From contig NZ_WBMS02000039.1 in NCBI RefSeq assembly GCF_008923205.2, forward strand, positions 7,335 through 71,334: DNA of 64,000 nt, written 5' to 3'. How positions within the stretch are numbered: the first letter of the stretch is position 1; every line of letters begins with the position of its first letter. Below are positions 35,086 to 43,593 of this stretch, piece after piece. The translations under genes and the position numbers were made by a program. This DNA comes from Actinomadura physcomitrii (lineage in GTDB: Bacteria; Actinomycetota; Actinomycetes; Streptosporangiales; Streptosporangiaceae). A model generated the notes under the pieces. It made no database searches, was not told where the DNA came from, and saw nothing but the letters and a program-made list of their open reading frames with translations.

Positions 35086-35687
35086 CCGCGGAGGCGAGCG
35101 GTCCGCTCCCGAGTGCGTGGGGCCCGGTGCGGTCACCGCGGGACGCGGCGGACGAGCAGCGGTCGGCGGCGTCGTTCGAGCTGATGGCGGCGGTCCTGGA
35201 CGGCGCGCCGCTGCCCGAGCTGCTGGAACTCGTGGCGACGCAGGCCAGGGCGCTCGCGCGGGTCCCGCTGGCGCTCATCGCGCTGCCGGTCGAGGACGGC
35301 CCCGTGCTCCGGATCGAGGTCGCGGTCGGCGCGGACGGCGAGCGGCTCCGCGGGCTGACGGTGCGGCAGGGCCGGTCGATGCTCGGCCGGGCGTTCGCGT
35401 CGCGGCGGGCGCTGTCGGCGCGGATCGTCGACGACCGGACGCTCACCCGGCTGCCGCCGGGCCCGATCCTGATCCTGCCGCTGGAGACGGGCGAGACCAC
35501 GCGGGGCGTGCTCGCCGTCCTCGGGCGTCCCGGCGCGCAGCCGTTCGGGCCGGGCACCGCCCGCCGGCTGCTGCTGTTCGCCGACATGGCGGCCCGGCTG
35601 GTCGAGCTCGCCGAGGACCGCCGTGCCTCCGCCGGCGGCGCGCGGGCGCCCGGCGGTCACCGCCCGCCGTGGCGGGCGCGAACGTGA
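35082..35687 (+). CDS. GAF-domain sensor protein
   Basis: A 201-aa protein with a predicted GAF domain (about 30-175): LELVATQARALARVPLALIAL, LTVRQGRSMLGRAFASRRAL and PILILPLETGETTRGVLAVL. The output half of multi-domain sensors is absent. It begins at a GTG overlapping the STAS gene stop (GTGA) and may modulate the antagonist in response to a small ligand or redox signal. Confidence 0.8.
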   Translation: MTAEASGPLPSAWGPVRSPRDAADEQRSAASFELMAAVLDGAPLPELLELVATQARALARVPLALIALPVEDGPVLRIEVAVGADGERLRGLTVRQGRSMLGRAFASRRALSARIVDDRTLTRLPPGPILILPLETGETTRGVLAVLGRPGAQPFGPGTARRLLLFADMAARLVELAEDRRASAGGARAPGGHRPPWRART

Positions 35688-35802
35688 ACCGGCCGCGCCG
35701 GCCATGGGCGATCTTTCCCGCGGCGGCCGGCGAATATCGCGATTCGGGCAGCGGCGGGGAGGCGGTTTCGTGTGGTGTTTCCGAGCGGCGCGGAGGCCGG
35801 TT

Positions 35803-36030
35803 TCAGAGCTTGAAAAGCTTGGCGTAGGGGGCGAGAATCCGGACTTTGCGCGTGCCGAAGTCGACCAGGACGGCGCGTCCCGGCTCGACCTCCAGGACGC
35901 GTCCGAGACCGTACTTGTCGTGGGTGACCTGGTCGTCCGGGTCGAACTCCTTGGCGGGCGGGGCCGCCGCCGGAGGCGCGAAGGGACTGGTGGGCAGGTG
36001 TCGCCGCTTGGCGGGCCGGAAGGGTTTCAT
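35803..36030 (-). CDS. Small conserved actinobacterial protein, CarD-like beta motif
   Basis: A 75-aa protein. A basic, Pro-rich N-terminus (MKPFRPAKRRHLPTSPFAP) is followed by FDPDDQVTHDKYGLGRVLEVE and VLVDFGTRKVRI, a Tudor/CarD-like half-domain in which DKYGLGRV resembles the RNA-polymerase-interacting part of CarD/TRCF. It is conserved in actinomycetes with unknown function. ATG 36030 with GGCAGGA upstream is preferred over a longer start overlapping the cspA leader. Confidence 0.7.
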   Translation of the reverse strand: MKPFRPAKRRHLPTSPFAPPAAAPPAKEFDPDDQVTHDKYGLGRVLEVEPGRAVLVDFGTRKVRILAPYAKLFKL

Positions 36031-36113
36031 TCCTGCCAGTATGCGCCCGGCCGGACGTTTGCGGGGAGTCTCACCGGCAGTCGACGGCAAAATTCGGCGA
36101 CCGGTTCCGTCCG

Positions 36114-36131
36114 CGCTACCATGTGGTAGCG
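36114..36131. promoter_or_regulatory. 8-bp-arm palindrome upstream of cspA
   Basis: CGCTACCA-TG-TGGTAGCG is a perfect inverted repeat located 154 nt before the cspA start, in the gap between the divergent small gene and cspA. It is a likely operator or promoter-associated element. Confidence 0.5.
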
Positions 36132-36164
36132 TAGTCGGAGTTGCGGTTCCCATAGACATGTATG

Positions 36165-36198
36165 TGCGCCTGACGGTTCATCCTCGGGCGCATTTTTT
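36165..36198 (+). terminator. Terminator-like hairpin in cspA leader
   Basis: TGCGCC (36165-36170) pairs with GGCGCA (36187-36192) across a 16-nt loop and is followed immediately by six T residues. It lies 87 nt before cspA in what should be its 5' leader, so it may act as an attenuator or belong to a short upstream transcript. Confidence 0.6.
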
Positions 36199-36284
36199 GT
36201 TGTTCTGGATCTTCCGGATGGGCCATCGCGGCGCCGTGCCGCGCAAGGTGTGCGGCACGGGCACCACCCAGAAGGAGAACGATC

Positions 36285-36488
36285 ATGGCCACCGGTACCG
36301 TCAAGTGGTTCAACTCGGAAAAGGGCTTCGGCTTCATCGAGCAGGACGGCGGCGGCGCCGACGTCTTCGCCCACTACTCCAACATCGCCGCCCAGGGGTT
36401 CCGTGAGCTCCAGGAGGGCCAGAAGGTGTCGTTCGACGTCACGCAGGGCCAGAAGGGCCTGCAGGCGGAGAACATCGTCCCCGCCTGA
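36285..36488 (+). CDS. cspA: Cold-shock protein
   Basis: A 67-aa single cold-shock domain, an OB-fold RNA/ssDNA chaperone: RNP1-type KGFGFIEQ at residues 15-22 and RNP2-type VFAHYSNI at about 38-45. It has the full family length and melts mRNA secondary structure at low temperature. AAGGAGAACGATC precedes ATG 36285. The long leader with a terminator-like hairpin and palindrome suggests post-transcriptional control. The DEAD-box helicase downstream is the classic functional partner. Confidence 0.97.
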   Translation: MATGTVKWFNSEKGFGFIEQDGGGADVFAHYSNIAAQGFRELQEGQKVSFDVTQGQKGLQAENIVPA

Positions 36489-36500
36489 CCGGGGACCGGC

Positions 36501-36532
36501 GCGGCGGGCGCGCCCCCGGGCGAGCCCGCCGC
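36501..36532 (+). terminator. 9-bp hairpin after cspA
   Basis: GCGGCGGGC (36501-36509) pairs with GCCCGCCGC (36524-36532) across a 14-nt loop, 12 nt after the cspA stop. There is no T-run; it may terminate or stabilise the cspA transcript. Confidence 0.5.
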
Positions 36533-36636
36533 CGCACGACGCTCCCGATTTCACAGCGCGCGGCACGGCCGCGCGCACGGTTCGTTCTTGTTAGCTCTTC
36601 GCCGCGCCGCCGCGCACGGCCGCGCAGGCGGAGCTC

Positions 36637-36664
36637 TTCCTCGGGACGCACCGCTTCCGAGGAA
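36637..36664 (+). promoter_or_regulatory. Hairpin sequestering the helicase ribosome site
   Basis: TTCCTCGG (36637-36644) pairs perfectly with CCGAGGAA (36657-36664), a 12-nt loop between them. The second arm contains most of the Shine-Dalgarno GAGGAAGG (36659-36666), 6 nt before ATG 36673. Folding would block initiation and make translation dependent on melting, for example by temperature or the Csp protein. Confidence 0.6.
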
Positions 36665-36672
36665 GGTTTCAC

Positions 36673-38304
36673 ATGACCATGCACCATGCCGGACGCCCGG
36701 CCGCCCGCGGCGGCTCGTCCCGGTCCCGTTCCACCGGCCGCCGCCGTCCGGCGCAGGCCACGAAGGCCGCGAAGACCGCGAGCGCACGGCGGGACGCCGA
36801 GTTCGCGCTCCCGGAGACCCGCACCCCGCCGCTGCCGCCGGTCGCGGCGTTCGCCGAGCTGCCGATGCCGCCCCGGCTCCTGGCCGCGCTGGCCGCGCAA
36901 GGGGTGACGGACCCGTTCCCCATCCAGGCCGCGACGCTGCCGGACGCCATCGCGGGACGCGACGTCCTCGGACGCGGCCGCACCGGCTCGGGCAAGACCC
37001 TCGCGTTCGGGCTGGCGCTGCTCACCCGCACCGCCGGCCGCCGCGCCGCCCCGCGCGCGCCCCTCGCGCTGGTCCTCGTCCCCACCCGGGAACTCGCCCA
37101 GCAGGTCACCGACGCGCTCGCGCCGTACGCGGACGCGGTCGGCCTGCGGACGGCCACCGTCGTCGGCGGCATGTCGCTCTCCCGCCAGGCCGGCGCCCTG
37201 GGGCGCGGCGTCGACGTCCTGATCGCGACCCCCGGACGGCTCGCCGACCTGGTCGAGCGCGGCGACTGCCGGCTCGGCGAGGTGCGCACCACCGTGCTGG
37301 ACGAGGCCGACCAGATGACCGACATGGGCTTCCTGCCGCAGGTCACCCGGCTCCTCGAGCTGACCCCGGGCGACGGGCAGCGGATGCTGTTCTCCGCGAC
37401 GCTCGACCGCAACATCGACCGGCTCGTCCGCGGGTTCCTCGACGACCCGGTCACCCATTCGGTCGACCCGTCGGCGGGCGCGGTCACCGCGATGGAGCAT
37501 CACGTCCTGCACATCGCCGACACCGACAAGCTGGACACGACTGTACATATCGCGGCACGTGACGGCCGGGTCATCATGTTCGTCGGCAAGAAGCACGGCG
37601 CGGACCGGCTCGTCCGCAAGCTGGCCGCGCGCGGCGTCCGCGCCGCCGCGCTGCACGGCGGCAAGTCCCAGTCGCAGCGCAACCGCGCGCTGGAGAACTT
37701 CCACAACGAGGACATCACCGTGCTGGTGGCGACCAACGTCGCCGCCCGCGGCATCCACATCGACGACCTCGACCTCGTCGTCAACGTCGACCTGCCCGCC
37801 GACCACAAGGACTACCTGCACCGCGGCGGGCGCACCGCCCGCGCGGGACGTCCCGGAACCGTCGTCACGCTCGTCCTGCCCGAGCAGCGCCGCGAGATGG
37901 CCGACCTGATGGCGAAGGCGGGCATCACCCCGCGCGTGACCGAGGTGCGCCCCGGCGATGTCGAGCTGGCCCGCATCACCGGCGCCCGCACCCCGCCCGC
38001 CGAGCCCGCCGCGCAGGGCACCGCCCCGGCCAAGGCCGCCCGCTCGGCCTCGTCGGACGCCGCGTCCGGCCAGAGCCCCCGCCGTCGCGGCGGCGGCACC
38101 GGCGACGCACGGCGAAAGACCACCGGCACGCCCGCGACGGACACCGCGTCCGGCCGGAACTCACGCCGTCGCGCCGACGCGCAGCGGACGAACGCGCAGG
38201 ACACCCGCGCCGCCTCGGCGGAAGGCGCGGGCGGGCAGAGAGGCCGGCGCGGCGCCGCGCCGCAGCGCAAGCCGCGCCGCCAGGTGTCCTCCCTGAACAC
38301 CTGA
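36673..38304 (+). CDS. DEAD-box ATP-dependent RNA helicase
   Basis: A 543-aa helicase: Q-motif region PFPIQAATLP, Walker A GRTGSGKT, PTRELAQQ, Walker B DEADQMTDMGF, SATLD, and in the second domain the motifs VATNVAARGIHI and HRGGRTARAG. A long basic, Arg/Ala-rich C-terminal tail (about 435-543) is typical for actinobacterial RhlE/CsdA-like helicases and binds RNA. It unwinds structured RNA in ribosome assembly or decay, especially in the cold. It follows cspA after 184 nt with a hairpin that may hide its ribosome site. Confidence 0.95.
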   Translation: MTMHHAGRPAARGGSSRSRSTGRRRPAQATKAAKTASARRDAEFALPETRTPPLPPVAAFAELPMPPRLLAALAAQGVTDPFPIQAATLPDAIAGRDVLGRGRTGSGKTLAFGLALLTRTAGRRAAPRAPLALVLVPTRELAQQVTDALAPYADAVGLRTATVVGGMSLSRQAGALGRGVDVLIATPGRLADLVERGDCRLGEVRTTVLDEADQMTDMGFLPQVTRLLELTPGDGQRMLFSATLDRNIDRLVRGFLDDPVTHSVDPSAGAVTAMEHHVLHIADTDKLDTTVHIAARDGRVIMFVGKKHGADRLVRKLAARGVRAAALHGGKSQSQRNRALENFHNEDITVLVATNVAARGIHIDDLDLVVNVDLPADHKDYLHRGGRTARAGRPGTVVTLVLPEQRREMADLMAKAGITPRVTEVRPGDVELARITGARTPPAEPAAQGTAPAKAARSASSDAASGQSPRRRGGGTGDARRKTTGTPATDTASGRNSRRRADAQRTNAQDTRAASAEGAGGQRGRRGAAPQRKPRRQVSSLNT

Positions 38305-38350
38305 GCCCGGCGCCGCCGCAACCCCTGCCGCCCTGATCAACGCGGCGTCC

Positions 38351-38600
38351 TCAGGACCGGTCCGCCACGGGCTCGACAGCGGCGGCCGGGCCGGCGGTGC
38401 GGTCGCGGGTCGGTCCGGCGCGGCGGAGAGCCGGCGGGACGACGAGGAAGGCGGCGGCCGCGACCGGCATCGCGCCGCCGGCCAGCGCGGCGAGGCCGGG
38501 CACGGCCGGCTGCGCGACGCCCCATGACGAGCCGAAGAACGCGAACCAGCGGGGACGTTCGCGCTCCGGGGCGATCGAGGCGATCAGGGCCTGCCACCGG
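38351..38600 (-). pseudogene. MFS transporter C-terminal fragment
   Basis: The minus frame reads SIAPERERPRWFAFFGSSWG followed by hydrophobic helices (AVPGLAALAGGAMPVAAAAFLVV) and a polar tail to the stop at 38351. This is the end of an MFS protein. Nothing upstream of about 38600 on this strand continues it, because a different coding sequence begins there on the other strand. Confidence 0.55.
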
Positions 38601-38602
38601 CC

Positions 38603-39081
38603 TTGGAGGACGCGCTGAGCGGCGGCCCGACGGAGTACGAGGTGCAGGCTCGGCGCGGCGGGCTGACCGTCGGGATCGTCCTGTCCGAGGTGCCGCAGCA
38701 TCCGGACAAGGACCCGAAGGGGATGCTGGCCGCGCTGGCGGCGCTGGTGCTGCAGCGGATCCCGGACGTGGGCAAGACCGACACCGGCATCGTGCACCAG
38801 GTGAAGTACCTGGTGTGGGGTCGGGAGGGGCGGCGCTCCAGCTCGCCTACAGCGACCCGGTGAGCGGCGAGTCGGTGACGCTGAAGAACGTGAAGCTGCC
38901 CTGGCACAAGGAGTTCCCGATGCCGAACACCGGCAGCCGGCCGACCGCGGTGCTGTCGATCACCGGCGCGGCGGCGCCGTCGACGGCCATGGGCTGCGAG
39001 GTGCTCGTCGACGGCAAGCCGGTGGAGAAGAAGGCCCCGAGCACCGGGCTGGTGTTCTGCGACGCGATGTACCACAGCTGA
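38603..39081 (+). pseudogene. Composite frame ending in an MmpS-like domain
   Basis: The first frame (38603 to about 38825) encodes an unidentified piece with VLSEVPQHPDKDPKGMLAAL and ends in VKYLVWG. After a frameshift near 38828 the sequence reads ALQLAYSDPVSGESVTLKNV, KLPWHKEF and a C-terminal strand region with two Cys. This second part matches MmpS-type transport accessory proteins, which normally have an N-terminal membrane anchor that is missing here. The region looks like a rearrangement joint carrying remnants of two genes. Confidence 0.5.
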
Positions 39082-39118
39082 TCGAACATGTGTTTGACCA
39101 GCTGGGTACAGTGGGGGC

Positions 39119-39736
39119 ATGTTCCAAGGCTCGCTGCTGGACCGCGCCGACGGGGCCGGCCCCCGCCCGCTGAGCGAGGCGCGGCGGACGCGGCTGGCCC
39201 ACGGCGCCTGGATCGACGTGCTGCCCGCCTGGATCCCCGGCGCGGACGCGCTGTTCGAGCGGCTGCACACGTCCGTCCCGTGGCGGGCGGAGAGCAGGCG
39301 GATGTACGACCGGGTCGTGGACGTGCCGCGCCTCCTGTCGTTCTATGACGAGAACGCCGAGCTGCCCGACCCCGTCCTGGACGCGGCGAAGGCCGCACTG
39401 AACGCGCACTACGCGGCGGAGCTGGGCGAGCCGTTCCGGACCGCCGGCCTCTGCCTCTACCGGGACGGCCGCGACTCCGTCGCCTGGCACGGCGACCGGA
39501 TCGGGCGCGGAGCGAGCGCGGACACGATGGTCGCGATCCTGTCGGTCGGCGCGCCGCGTCCGCTGCTGCTGCGGCCGCGCGGCGGCGGCCCGGCGATCCG
39601 GCGGGAGCTGGGGCACGGCGACCTGATCGTGATGGGCGGCAGCTGCCAGCGGACCTGGGACCACGCGATCCCGAAGAGCACCCGCGCGGTCGGCCCGCGG
39701 ATCAGCGTCCAGTTCCGCCCGCGCGGCGTCCGCTGA
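39119..39736 (+). CDS. AlkB-like Fe(II)/2-oxoglutarate dioxygenase
   Basis: A 205-aa protein of the AlkB family, which repairs alkylated bases by oxidative demethylation. The iron triad is visible as His124 and Asp126 (AWHGD) and His182 (WDHAIPK), with the 2-oxoglutarate-binding Arg194 and Arg200 in GPRISVQFR. The N-terminal part contains the nucleotide-recognition region (RRMYDRVVDVPRLLSFY). It is separated from neighbours by short gaps and is probably monocistronic. Confidence 0.92.
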   Translation: MFQGSLLDRADGAGPRPLSEARRTRLAHGAWIDVLPAWIPGADALFERLHTSVPWRAESRRMYDRVVDVPRLLSFYDENAELPDPVLDAAKAALNAHYAAELGEPFRTAGLCLYRDGRDSVAWHGDRIGRGASADTMVAILSVGAPRPLLLRPRGGGPAIRRELGHGDLIVMGGSCQRTWDHAIPKSTRAVGPRISVQFRPRGVR

Positions 39737-39771
39737 AAGTCCCCTGGTGACCCCCGTTGAGAGGACCGTGC

Positions 39772-40464
39772 ATGACCCGCGTCGAACCGCTCGAAGCGAT
39801 CACCGCGGCGACCGGTGACCTGATCGCGTCCGCCGCCCGGCTCGGCGAGGCGGACATGCGCGCGCCGTCGCTGCTGCCCGGCTGGACGCGCGGCCACGTG
39901 CTCACCCACGTCGCGCGCAACGCCGACGGCGGCACCCGCCTGCTGACCTGGGCGCGGACCGGTGTCGAGGCGCGCGAGTACCCGAGCGTGGAGGCCCGCG
40001 CCGCCGAGATCGAGGACGGTGCCGGACGTCCCGCCGCCGTCCTCGTCGCGGACGTCCGCGACAGCGCGGAGCGGTGGGCGGAGGCGTACGAGGCGATGCC
40101 GGACGACGCGTGGGAGCGGGTCGTCGTATGGACGTCGGGTGCGCGGCGCCCCATCGCGCGGGCCACCGACTCGCGGCTCACCGAAGTGCTCACCCACCAC
40201 GTCGACCTCGACGCCGGATTCGGGCCGGGCGACTGGCCCGCGGAGTACGTCGCCCGGATGCTCCCGAACATCGTCGCGTCCTACGCGCGCCGCGCCGAGG
40301 CGCCGCGCCTGCGCGTCCGCGCCACCGACACGGGCGCCGCCCACGGCGACGGCGGGACGGTGGTGTCCGGGCCGGCGTCGTCCCTGCTCGCGTGGCTCAT
40401 GGGACGGGCGGACGGCCGCGACCTCACCGGCGCCGAGGGCGTCGAGCTGCCGTTCCTCTACTGA
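39772..40464 (+). CDS. Maleylpyruvate isomerase family (mycothiol-dependent) protein
   Basis: A 230-aa DinB-fold enzyme of the mycothiol-dependent maleylpyruvate isomerase family: N-terminal four-helix domain with LPGWTRGHVLTHVARNADG, metal-ligand region EVLTHHVDLDAGF, and a C-terminal MDMPI_C-like part (VVSGPASSLLAWLMGRADG). It uses mycothiol, the actinobacterial thiol, as cofactor or nucleophile; the substrate is unknown. ATG 39772 follows GAGAGGA. Its last 7 bases overlap the convergent peptidase gene. Confidence 0.85.
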   Translation: MTRVEPLEAITAATGDLIASAARLGEADMRAPSLLPGWTRGHVLTHVARNADGGTRLLTWARTGVEAREYPSVEARAAEIEDGAGRPAAVLVADVRDSAERWAEAYEAMPDDAWERVVVWTSGARRPIARATDSRLTEVLTHHVDLDAGFGPGDWPAEYVARMLPNIVASYARRAEAPRLRVRATDTGAAHGDGGTVVSGPASSLLAWLMGRADGRDLTGAEGVELPFLY

Positions 40465-41954
40465 GGCACGGCGGGGCAGACGGTGCCGCGCGCGGGCGCC
40501 TTCACCGAGATCAGGTAGTCGTCGATCGCGTCGCGCGTGCACGGCCCGCTGTTGTAGACGCCGTGGCCGGAGCCCGCGTAGGTGAGCAGGGTCGCCTTCG
40601 GGCCGATCTGGCGCGCGACGCTCCGCGCCCACGCGTACGGGGTGGCCGGGTCGTGGACGGCGTTCAGCATCATGACCGGCGCCTCGGCGCGCACCTTGAG
40701 CCGGTGCTGCGGGTTCGCGACGGGCTTCGGCCAGCCGAGGCACGCCGTGACGGCCATGACCGGGCGGGTGCCGTGCATGTCCGGCGCGATCCGCTCGCTG
40801 GGCCGCGACAGCCGCGCGAACTCGCGGTAGTCGCGGACCGGCAGGTTCCAGTCGGAGCAGAACTGCGCGGTGAAGTTGTCGGTCCCGGTCCCCTCGGCGG
40901 GTTCCGCCGCGACGGGCTGGACGGGCTTGCTCGCCTCCAGCGCCGACAGCAGCGACGCCAGCTTCGCCCAGTCGGGCCCGTAGAACTGCTTGTACGTCAC
41001 CACGAGCAGCTCGAACTCCGTCAGCGCGCGCCCCGGGGTCTGCGGGTCCGCGAGCTCGCCGCGTGCGGCGCGTGCCCGCAGGTCGCGCAGAACGGCGCGG
41101 ACGTCCCGGCCGTGCAGCGCGCAGCTCGCCGTCGCGTCGCACCACTTGACGAACTGGTCGAAAGAGTCCTGCGCGGCGCTCATCTCCGCATCGAGGAACG
41201 GCTGAGTGGACCGGACGCCGTGGTCGATGGTGCTTTCCAGCACCATCGCGCGCACACGGCCCGGGTACGTCTCCGCGTACTCCGCGCCCAAGAGCGTCCC
41301 GTAGGAGCTGCCCCAGAAGCTCACTTGGGTCTCGCCTAGAGCGGCGCGTATGGCGTCCACGTCACGGACGGTGCTCATCGTGTCGGCGTGGTCGTACAGC
41401 GGTCCGGTGCGCTTGCGGCAGTCGTCCCTGAGCCGCTTGTTGTAGGCGAGCGTCGCGTCGAACTCCCCGGCGCTGGTGATGTTCGGGTCGGGACGCTCGG
41501 CCAGGAGCGCGGCCGAGCACGTCACGGGGTTGCTGGCGCCGATGCCGCGCGGGTCGAAGCTGACGATGTCGAAGCGCTGCCGGATCCGCTCGCTGAACCG
41601 GCTGATGCCGGTGGTGATCCGCTGGACGCCGGAGTCGCCGGGCCCGCCGGGGCCGAAGACCAGCGTGCCGGCGCGGGCGGACGGGTCGAGGGCCTTGCGG
41701 CGGGCGATGGCCAGGCCGAACGTCGGGCCGTCCGGGTGGGCCCAGTCGACGGGGAGCCGCAGGGTCGCGCACTGCGCCTTGCCGTCGTCTCCGCACGCCT
41801 TCCAGTCGATGCCGGTGCCGGTACCGGTCCCGGCGGGCGTCGCGGACGCCGCGGGCGCCGCGTCCGCCGACGGCGGCGACAGCGGAACGGCCGCGCCCGC
41901 GAGCAAAATGCCCGCCGCCGCGCCCATGGCGATACGCCTGTGCTTGAGCTGCAT
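40458..41954 (-). CDS. Secreted alpha/beta hydrolase, tripeptidyl aminopeptidase type
   Basis: A 498-aa exported hydrolase. It has a signal peptide (LKHRRIAMGAAAGILLAG with an AxA-type cut in ADAAPA), VFGPGGPGDSG, VSFDPRGIGASNP, the nucleophile Ser in FWGSSYGTLLG, and a TAP-like C-terminal domain with AVHDPATPYAWA and the His in GSGHGVYN. SlpD/SlpE/TAP enzymes remove N-terminal tripeptides from secreted proteins or peptides. Length and domain order match the family. Confidence 0.92.
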   Translation of the reverse strand: MQLKHRRIAMGAAAGILLAGAAVPLSPPSADAAPAASATPAGTGTGTGIDWKACGDDGKAQCATLRLPVDWAHPDGPTFGLAIARRKALDPSARAGTLVFGPGGPGDSGVQRITTGISRFSERIRQRFDIVSFDPRGIGASNPVTCSAALLAERPDPNITSAGEFDATLAYNKRLRDDCRKRTGPLYDHADTMSTVRDVDAIRAALGETQVSFWGSSYGTLLGAEYAETYPGRVRAMVLESTIDHGVRSTQPFLDAEMSAAQDSFDQFVKWCDATASCALHGRDVRAVLRDLRARAARGELADPQTPGRALTEFELLVVTYKQFYGPDWAKLASLLSALEASKPVQPVAAEPAEGTGTDNFTAQFCSDWNLPVRDYREFARLSRPSERIAPDMHGTRPVMAVTACLGWPKPVANPQHRLKVRAEAPVMMLNAVHDPATPYAWARSVARQIGPKATLLTYAGSGHGVYNSGPCTRDAIDDYLISVKAPARGTVCPAVPQ

Positions 41955-42245
41955 GGATGTCCTTCCGGGAGGGACGTCGAGGGAGCTCCGCCGAGCGGCG
42001 GACGATCGTCCGGGACGGCCGGGGACACCCTGCGGCCCCGGACCGCAAGATCACGCTAGGCCGCGCTCCCGGCGCGCGGCAGGGGGACCAGGGACGGTTC
42101 AGGGTGCGGTCAGGGACGCCTCAGGGTCGGCCGCCGGACGGCCCCGGGGCCGTTTCGCGGCGTTGCCGGAATCCGCCCGTAAACGGCGTCCGCGATTGCG
42201 GCGGACGACAATTGTCGCGAGCGCGGTCGGATTGAGTCGCGTGAC

Positions 42246-42458
42246 TCAGCGGCCGTCCAGATCTCCGTTCCGGACGGAGCGCAGCAGCGTCCGCCACTGC
42301 GCGGCGTCGAGCGCGAGCGTGCCGGCGGCGTGGTCGCGGGAGTCGCGGATCAGTACCGCCGGGCCCGCCGCCGCGACCTCCACGCATTCGTTCTTGTCGC
42401 TGCTTCTGCGGCCCTTGCGCCAGTTCAGCGCGGCCCCCGGAGCCGACCGATAGACCAT
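42246..42458 (-). CDS. DUF397 protein (third locus)
   Basis: A 70-aa DUF397 protein: NWRKGRRSSDKNECVEVAAA, LIRDSRDHAAGTLAL and AAQWRTLLRSVRNGDL. ATG 42458 has GGAGGG 8 nt upstream; an ATG five codons earlier is less likely. It lies 262 nt downstream of the XRE-DUF5753 gene on the same strand. Unlike the array at 29.8 kb, it is not translationally coupled. Confidence 0.85.
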   Translation of the reverse strand: MVYRSAPGAALNWRKGRRSSDKNECVEVAAAGPAVLIRDSRDHAAGTLALDAAQWRTLLRSVRNGDLDGR

Positions 42459-42720
42459 CCAGCAACCCTCCATCCGGTGCCGGCGGTGCCGCCTCGCGAC
42501 CGATCGGGCCGAGGGCACCCGCCGGTGAGAAGCCAAGCAGGGCACAGCGAACCACGACCTTGTGGAAATTTTCCCGATCACGAGTGTAAACGGTTCCAGT
42601 TATCCCGCCTACAAGGGAACACAAGATCACTCTGTGTGCTATGCGGACCACTCGGCCCGGGGTTGGGACTGGAAGGGCGTCACCTCCCGCCGCGGTCGAT
42701 TCGTTCCCCGGAAAGGGGCG

Positions 42721-43593
42721 TCAGGCCATCAGGTCCTCGGCGGCCCGGCGGAGCAGCGCGATGGACTCCTCGGCGGAGAGCGCGTCGTCCAGCAGCAGCT
42801 CGAAGGTGTCGCGGTACTCGGTGATCCGCTCGTCCTCGCCGGTGATCATCGCGCTGCTGCCCGACCGGCCCTCCAGGAACAGCACGTCGTCGAGGTCGCC
42901 GTCGAACTCCAGCAGGGTGAACGGCCCTTCGAGGCCGAGGTGCGCCCCCGCGCTGAACGGGATGATCCGGACGGTCAGCAGGTCGTCGGACTCGGCCTGG
43001 TCGGCGATGGCGCGCAGCTGCGCGGGCATGATCCCGGGGTCGACCTTGATCCCGACATGGCGCCGGACGACCGCCTCGTCGACGATGTAGAGCTGGCGCG
43101 GCGGGTTCTCGCGCTTGGCCAGCTCCTCCTTGCGCTGCATGCGCAGCTTCACGCCCATCGCCCGCGCCTGCGGGGACACCTTGGCGGTCGCGAGGACCTC
43201 CGCGTACTCGCGGGTCTGCAGGAGGCCGGGGATCACCGAGCCGTGGAAGTGCCGGATGTAGGCGGCGCCGGCGGCGTACCCCACGTAGTTGAGGAAGTTG
43301 GGGTCGAACTCGCCGCGGTAGGCGCTCCACCAGGCGGGCTCGCGCGCGCCGCGCGCCAGCGCCTGGAGCCGCTCCTGGCGGCCCTCCGAGGTCACGTCGT
43401 AGACGTTCAGCAGGGCCTGGAGATCGGTCCGGGTGATGGCGTTCTTCCCGCCCTCGACCCGGATGAGCTTGGACGGGGACCACTCGAGCTGCCGGACCAC
43501 CTGCTCCTGCGTCAGCCCCTTCTCCTTGCGGAGGCGGACGAGCTCGGTGCGCAGCAGCGCGCTCTGGACGATGGGCCCCTGGTCACTGGTCAT
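42721..43593 (-). CDS. XRE regulator with DUF5753
   Basis: A 290-aa regulator: HTH at about 10-65 (LTQEQVVRQLEWSPSKLIRVEGG) and DUF5753 (GSVIPGLLQTREYAEVL, LTVRIIPFSAGAHLGLEGPF, CVFLEGRSG-like segment). ATG 43593 follows the GGTGG-like region and avoids an unconserved upstream extension. Palindromes of the form TGCTA-N2-TAGCA or close to it lie 41 and 202 nt upstream and may be its own operators. Confidence 0.9.
   Translation of the reverse strand: MTSDQGPIVQSALLRTELVRLRKEKGLTQEQVVRQLEWSPSKLIRVEGGKNAITRTDLQALLNVYDVTSEGRQERLQALARGAREPAWWSAYRGEFDPNFLNYVGYAAGAAYIRHFHGSVIPGLLQTREYAEVLATAKVSPQARAMGVKLRMQRKEELAKRENPPRQLYIVDEAVVRRHVGIKVDPGIMPAQLRAIADQAESDDLLTVRIIPFSAGAHLGLEGPFTLLEFDGDLDDVLFLEGRSGSSAMITGEDERITEYRDTFELLLDDALSAEESIALLRRAAEDLMA

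Noticed and set aside
42246..43593. DUF5753/DUF397 pair as a defence toxin-antitoxin system
   Set aside because: No toxic domain is visible; the known role of these families is transcriptional control of development or silencing.
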